Origin: Pseudanabaena sp. Salubria-1
GTDB lineage: Bacteria; Cyanobacteriota; Cyanobacteriia; Pseudanabaenales; Pseudanabaenaceae
Direction: 5' to 3'
Length of the DNA: 43,818 nucleotides
NCBI GenBank assembly: GCA_023336205.1
Contig: JALQCR010000049.1
Span: 1 to 43,818 of the forward strand
Shown: positions 39,701-43,818 of the stretch, piece after piece
Numbering within the stretch: the first letter of the stretch is position 1
How the letters are laid out: each line of letters opens with the position of its first letter
Notes under the pieces: generated by a model
Told to the model about the DNA's origin: nothing
Databases searched by the model: none
Seen by the model: only the letters and a program-made list of their open reading frames with translations
Made by a program: the position numbers and the translations under genes

Positions 39701-42358
39701 ATCGTTACAGTTTGGTCTGACCATCTCCTTACCTGTTAGGCTTCGTGGTGGTGGTGGATCAGGTGATTTTTTAATCTGCTCTCTCAATATCTCACTCATA
39801 TTAGATTCTTGCCAATTACAAGCTGTCTTGATTCTTTCAGGATTTGATTGGAATAAATCTATGAGATTAGCTTCTTTGAGATTGGCAAATTCAAGATTAG
39901 TACTTACAATGTCGGCTCCTGTAAGATTTGCTCCTGTGAGGTTTGTAGCTCCTAGGTTAGCTTCCCTGAGATTAGTTACGCTTAGATTAGCTCCAACAAG
40001 TTTGCTTCCTAAGAGACTAGAGCCGAAGAGATTAGCCCTAAATAATTTAGCTCCACTCAAATCCGCCAAAAATAATCTTGTCAGAGTAAGATCCGATTCA
40101 CTAAGGTCGGCTTGGGAAAAATTCACTTTGGTTAAATCGGCTTCTGCGAGATTAGCTCTACTAAGGTTTGCTTTACTGAGGTTTGCTTCACTGAGATTAG
40201 CTTTTTCAAGCTTCGCTCCACTTAAATCTGCTCCACTTAGATTTGCCTTAGTGAGATCGATTGATTGAAGACTCACGTTTGAATCAATCAATATTCTTAA
40301 AGCCTCTAATCTTCCTTCACACTGACCTTTTTCAGTTTGTATACGTTGACATTGGCGCAAAATAGCCCATTTTGTTTCTAGATACCATGATCGAAGCGCT
40401 AATCCTAGAGCTACGCTAAGTATTAGGTAAACTGTAAGCATGAGAGTTAAGTTTTTTAACCTTTGGTGCATACTTGTTTTGAGTAGCTGTTGTGCTAATT
40501 CTGACAAAGAGAATTTATAGGACTGCTTCTCTTCAAATTTTTGAACCTCACTTAATTTGTTTCCCGATAGCAAAAACTCCTTCGCTTTCCCAGATCCTTG
40601 CCACTCGATCGCCCGATCTTCAATCCATCGCTGTTGACGCAAATTCTGGCGATCTTCATCCAACCAGCCGCGCAACAACTTCCAACCCCGAATTAACGCC
40701 TCATGTGCCACATCCACGATCGCATCACCACTCACCTTTCCCTTTTCGCGATCATCAGTCACCACCAACTTCTCATCCGCCAACTTCCGCACTACCCGCT
40801 CGATCGCCTCTAGCGACAACGTAGCCGTTACCAAATTCGACATCACCACACGGCGGCGCGTATCTTCTGTACCCTCACCCAACTGCGTCAGCGACAAAAA
40901 GATATGCTTCACTGCCCTCTTGTCCAACTCATCCGTAAACTGAGCATAGACCGCATTTGCCCTCTTCTCTAATGCCCCCGTAATCCCTCCCAACTCCTGC
41001 TTATAGGCTTGCAAATTCAAGCGATTCCCATCCCGTAGCTGCCACAACTCCGAGAGCGCAAACTGCATCAAAGGTAAATTCGCAGGCGCACCCGCCACAT
41101 CCCGCACAATCTCCTCTATCAAAATTGGCTCTACTTCACAACCAACAATCTCCGCAGGTTTAGCGATCGCCTCTCGCAACTCATCATCATTCATCGGTGT
41201 CACCGCCACCAAATGCGCTGCAATCCGTTTCGATATTCCTCCATATTCCCGTTCCACACATTTCCCAAAGAAATCTGCACGCATAGCGATCGCCAGACAA
41301 AACTTATCCGCCGCAATCCCTAACGCCCCAATCAAACAAGCAAAAAACTGTTCTCTCTCTTCCAGATTTTGACAGAGCGTAAAGGATTCCTCAAACTGAT
41401 CGATTACCAACACCATGCGGGTTGTTTTCGCCGTCGCTTCCACTAAACGCCGCAAACCATCTTTGCCATCAGCAAGTAGCTTTTCGGCTGTTGCCAACTG
41501 TGCAGCGCGATCAATATTCCCTAACTTTTGATCGACAAACTCATTAGCCAAACTTTTGAGTGGATGCTCTGTTGGTAACATAATCCGCAATTCCCAGTGA
41601 TCGCTACCCGATAGTCGTCCTAGACGCAATTGGTTCAGCAGTCCCGCCCGTAATACCGAAGATTTGCCACTGCCCGAAGACCCTAATAGTGCTAGAAAAT
41701 TACTTTGCTGTAGGCGATCGAGCAATAAATCCGTTAGTGCTGTCCGCCCAAAAAAGAACCGTGCATCGTCATCTTTAAAATAGGCAAGTCCCTTATAAGG
41801 AGTGTTGAGAACGGGAAAATACTCAAAAACAGTCGCGATCGGAATCCCACCGCCACCTAAAGGGAAATTGCGATCTTCAGTATATTTGACAACACCACAC
41901 ACCTTGCCCGTAGAAGGATTGAGCAACGGCGCACCACTTAACCCAAGTCGCGCAGTGCCATCACTAAACTTGATTTTCGGCGGCACATCGCCATTCAGCC
42001 CATCGCATCGGAACACTACACCTGTACCATTCGGGTCACGCTCAGGATAGCCATAGGCAAAAAGATTATCAAAAGCAGCGATCACCCCATCCAACTCCAC
42101 ACAGGCTAGAGCTTCCACGGTCTCAAATTGCAATAAAGCCAGATCCACAGGATCGGGAAAAGACTGCAAAACCGTCGCCACTGCAAAATTCTCTTGGTTT
42201 TGCCATCTCACCTTAATCGGGCGATCGCCAGCATTTTTAACAACATGATGACAGGTCAAAATCAACCCAGCCGCCACAAAGAAACCAGTACCGTGAGTAT
42301 TATCAATACTTAGCTTCACAGTACAAGTCTTGAGATTGTCTGGACTGAGACTAGCCAA
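39674..42358 (-). CDS. Trypsin-like protease / nSTAND NTPase / pentapeptide-repeat protein
   Basis: 894 residues. A trypsin-like domain (about 1-185) has H38 in LTCHHVV, D72 in PVDLALLQF and S141 in LGLSGAPLLN. The linker YKGLAYFKDDDARFFFGR opens an nSTAND1 NTPase: Walker A LLGSSGSGKSS (224-234), Walker B MVLVIDQFEE (316-325), then NLPLMQFALSELW and a winged-helix region to about 600. One TM helix lies near 637-656. Some 25 pentapeptide repeats (A(D/N)LxxA) fill 702-831, followed by a charged tail. STAND proteins switch on by ligand-driven oligomerisation; here the protease is the likely effector. The TTG start overlaps the Trypco1 gene by 8 nt, so translation is coupled. Confidence 0.92.
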   Translation of the reverse strand: MASLSPDNLKTCTVKLSIDNTHGTGFFVAAGLILTCHHVVKNAGDRPIKVRWQNQENFAVATVLQSFPDPVDLALLQFETVEALACVELDGVIAAFDNLFAYGYPERDPNGTGVVFRCDGLNGDVPPKIKFSDGTARLGLSGAPLLNPSTGKVCGVVKYTEDRNFPLGGGGIPIATVFEYFPVLNTPYKGLAYFKDDDARFFFGRTALTDLLLDRLQQSNFLALLGSSGSGKSSVLRAGLLNQLRLGRLSGSDHWELRIMLPTEHPLKSLANEFVDQKLGNIDRAAQLATAEKLLADGKDGLRRLVEATAKTTRMVLVIDQFEESFTLCQNLEEREQFFACLIGALGIAADKFCLAIAMRADFFGKCVEREYGGISKRIAAHLVAVTPMNDDELREAIAKPAEIVGCEVEPILIEEIVRDVAGAPANLPLMQFALSELWQLRDGNRLNLQAYKQELGGITGALEKRANAVYAQFTDELDKRAVKHIFLSLTQLGEGTEDTRRRVVMSNLVTATLSLEAIERVVRKLADEKLVVTDDREKGKVSGDAIVDVAHEALIRGWKLLRGWLDEDRQNLRQQRWIEDRAIEWQGSGKAKEFLLSGNKLSEVQKFEEKQSYKFSLSELAQQLLKTSMHQRLKNLTLMLTVYLILSVALGLALRSWYLETKWAILRQCQRIQTEKGQCEGRLEALRILIDSNVSLQSIDLTKANLSGADLSGAKLEKANLSEANLSKANLSRANLAEADLTKVNFSQADLSESDLTLTRLFLADLSGAKLFRANLFGSSLLGSKLVGANLSVTNLREANLGATNLTGANLTGADIVSTNLEFANLKEANLIDLFQSNPERIKTACNWQESNMSEILREQIKKSPDPPPPRSLTGKEMVRPNCNDLWNKSKLP

Positions 42359-42686
42359 TGGTCTTCACCGTCCCAGATTCCTTTGTCCATTCCAGAGAAA
42401 TTTCGAGATTCGCCTTACCACTGCCTTTGACCAGCACGGCTGTTAATTGACCAGCTTCAACCGCTAACTCCATGCCAAACTTCACCGTTGCCTTGTTCGG
42501 TCTTGCGCGATTAATCGGTTCAGCGATCGCTTGGACAATGCCGCCGAGCGCATCAGTTACCGCTTTAAACTTACTAGCTTCATTCGCCACATCTTCACGT
42601 CCAGTTTGCGTTACCTCAACCAGAATTGTCGTGCCATCTTCAAGCTTGACGGGAATATTCTGAGTGCGAGTTTCTGAGTCATTCAT
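42351..42686 (-). CDS. Trypco1 (CU044_2847-like) trypsin co-occurring protein
   Basis: 111 residues of the small beta-rich family: VKLEDGTTILVEVTQ, then DALGGIVQAIAEPINRARPN and KATVKFGMELAVEAGQLTAV ending in NLEISLEW. As named by Aravind and co-workers in work on NTP-dependent conflict systems, Trypco domains are encoded beside trypsin-STAND effectors and are thought to be substrates or regulators of the protease. It is first in a two-gene operon with the protease-nSTAND protein. No signal peptide. Confidence 0.85.
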   Translation of the reverse strand: MNDSETRTQNIPVKLEDGTTILVEVTQTGREDVANEASKFKAVTDALGGIVQAIAEPINRARPNKATVKFGMELAVEAGQLTAVLVKGSGKANLEISLEWTKESGTVKTIG

Positions 42687-42854
42687 TCTAGTTACAAGCT
42701 CGTTAACATCAAAATTTTAGTTTAGTTGATTTTCCAAATAAAAAAGCACAAAAATGTCATATACATTTTTGCAGAAAAGCACAATAGACTTCATTTACAA
42801 AAACAACGCGAGAAGCTTATAATTATTTCATCTAGTTATTGTGGTGAGAATAGC

Positions 42855-43601
42855 ATGGGAACAATGAAGGCTAAGGCGGCAACAAAACTGAAAGTGCGTC
42901 CAGTGGATTCAGCACAACTCACAAAACCTAACGAAACTATAGATGTCCCTGTTGGTAAAACCTATGGGTTTGATAAATTTGAACCTGCTGACAATGGACA
43001 TTTCAAAGTCATTTTAGCGGCTGGTAGTGGAACTTACTTTGTTTTTCCACCACATTGGGAAGGACTAGTACCTGACGTTCCTCAAATTGTCAGTGAAAAA
43101 CAAACCGAATCATTCTTTGGTAGACAAATTACTGACACTCAACTTCAAGACTTGAATTCTTGTTTAGTTCTTTACAAGATTACTACTACGCCTAGATTGC
43201 GACATTTTCTTAGTCAGATTGCCCACGAGTCGGGAGGCTTACAATACATGCAAGAAATTGCTAGTGGCAAGGATTATGAAGGTCGCGAAGATTTGGGGAA
43301 TGTCAATCCAGGTGATGGGCCCAAATATAAAGGAGCTGGTGTGATTCAGCTTACAGGTCGAGCTAATTATCAGGCTTTTAGTAAGGCGATCGCCGATCCT
43401 AAAGTGATGGATGGAGTAGCCTATGTTGCATCAAAATATCCATTTACTAGTGCTGGATTTTGGTGGTCTAACAACAATATGAATGCCCTATGCGATCGCG
43501 GTGCAAGTGTCGAAGAAGTAACCTTACGTGTGAATGGCGGCTATAACGGTCTTGATGATCGCAAATCTTATTTTGACAAAGCTCGCGGCATCTTTGCCTA
43601 A
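42855..43601 (+). CDS. GH19 chitinase/lysozyme-like enzyme with N-terminal SH3-like domain
   Basis: 248 residues from the ATG at 42855, preceded by GGTGAG; an earlier in-frame start at 42726 has no support. Residues 1-75 look like a small beta domain (KLKVRPVDSAQLTKPNETID; GSGTYFVFPPHWEGL). The GH19 core follows: QIAHESGGLQYMQEIASG (catalytic E), EGREDLGN (second acidic site), PGDGPKYKGAGVIQLTGRAN and FWWSNNNMNALCDRG. It should cleave beta-1,4 N-acetylglucosamine polymers, chitin or peptidoglycan. No signal peptide is visible, which fits a phage- or contact-delivered lysin as well as an unusual export route. Confidence 0.9.
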   Translation: MGTMKAKAATKLKVRPVDSAQLTKPNETIDVPVGKTYGFDKFEPADNGHFKVILAAGSGTYFVFPPHWEGLVPDVPQIVSEKQTESFFGRQITDTQLQDLNSCLVLYKITTTPRLRHFLSQIAHESGGLQYMQEIASGKDYEGREDLGNVNPGDGPKYKGAGVIQLTGRANYQAFSKAIADPKVMDGVAYVASKYPFTSAGFWWSNNNMNALCDRGASVEEVTLRVNGGYNGLDDRKSYFDKARGIFA

Positions 43602-43648
43602 CAAAAAAACAAAAGACGGTGCTAAGCACCCTTTTTTGTTTTTTTGTT
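43600..43648 (+). terminator. Intrinsic terminator after the GH19 gene
   Basis: AACAAAAAAACAAAAGACGG...TGC pairs imperfectly with GCACCCTTTTTTGTTTTTTT around the tip, giving an A-rich/T-rich stem with a long U-run. Confidence 0.7.
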
Positions 43649-43667
43649 GTTATTGTTGATTTTTCAG

Positions 43668-43711
43668 TAGTATACCAAAACATAAAATAGCTACGCTTAG
43701 CCACTTTTATC
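43668..43711 (+). repeat. ~100-bp dispersed repeat, partial copy C
   Basis: GTATACCAAAACATAAAATA followed by GCTACGCTTAGCCACTTTT matches the left end of copy B (32174 on) and then loses similarity toward the contig edge. Confidence 0.6.
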
Positions 43712-43740
43712 AAGACAAATCAAAAGCCAAATAGTGAGAG

Positions 43741-43818
<78 letters not shown>

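Noticed and set aside
39700..40260. Periodic 15-bp DNA pattern that could be mistaken for a CRISPR or satellite
   Set aside because: It is the coding sequence of pentapeptide repeats on the minus strand; unit lengths and degeneracy fit codons, not a CRISPR.
39663..40268. 201-codon plus-strand frame full of LRLASLRL-like repeats
   Set aside because: It is the antisense image of the pentapeptide-repeat coding region, so its periodicity comes from the real gene.

Overview
The window looks like one whole contig from a cyanobacterium. The octamer GCGATCGC (HIP1) is frequent throughout. Several genes are cyanobacterial markers: sqdB, ccmP, crtD, a DUF3084 protein, an RRM-type RNA-binding protein, a RppA/RppB (NrsR/NrsS) two-component pair and a LipA2-type lipoyl synthase. 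AT-rich spacers filled with long perfect palindromes suggest a filamentous Pseudanabaena-like strain; that genus guess is inference. Both ends are low-complexity, and the last 80 bases are homopolymer runs that look like sequencing or assembly artefact.

Layout. (1) 1-2.7 kb: a DAO-family flavoprotein converging on the carotenoid desaturase CrtD. (2) 2.86-5.79 kb: two identical, oppositely oriented IS30-family elements around a truncated DUF262 gene, followed by a 222-bp tandem duplication of one IS end. (3) 5.8-7.2 kb: an HPt domain gene and the arsenosugar radical-SAM enzyme ArsS. (4) 7.2-15.7 kb: a type I restriction-modification operon hsdR-hsdM-(AlbA_2/Schlafen ATPase-like gene)-hsdS. An ISAs1-family element sits after codon 5 of hsdM and has made a 10-bp target duplication. 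(5) 15.7-16.8 kb: a stand-alone PD-(D/E)XK protein between two copies of a short repeat, then a MITE nested in another palindromic repeat. (6) 16.8-19.5 kb: a MoxR ATPase, a DUF3084 coiled-coil protein and an MFS transporter remnant. (7) 19.5-25.6 kb: a heavy-metal RND pump with an unusually small adaptor, divergent from an NrsRS/RppAB-type two-component system that probably controls it. (8) 25.8-36.2 kb: mostly housekeeping genes (zinc-ribbon protein, CcmP, membrane protein with a BLIP/SmpA-like tail, SqdB, CheY-like receiver, rhomboid protease, RNA-binding protein, YdcF/DUF218 protein, LipA, PurK), nearly all separated by strong hairpins. (9) 36.2-42.7 kb: an accessory or defence island with a DUF1016/YhcG nuclease, an MNT/HEPN pair whose HEPN gene carries a nonsense codon, a VapC-type PIN toxin with a probable antitoxin, a decayed Trypco-like gene, and an intact two-gene operon of a Trypco1 protein plus a trypsin-nSTAND-pentapeptide-repeat protein. 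(10) 42.8-43.6 kb: a GH19 chitinase/lysozyme-like enzyme.

The most promising system is the Trypco1 + trypsin/nSTAND/pentapeptide operon at 39674-42686. Its architecture is that of an NTP-dependent sensor-effector: protease head, STAND switch, membrane anchor and repeat tail. It lies among decaying toxin and nuclease genes. The second is the type I RM operon with an embedded AlbA_2 gene and an IS-displaced hsdM start. Much of the rest of the novelty is in non-coding repeats: MITEs, a roughly 100-bp dispersed element, 26-bp perfect hairpins with a TTT loop, and a conserved 26-nt motif before three separate accessory genes. I saw no tRNA, rRNA or CRISPR array.
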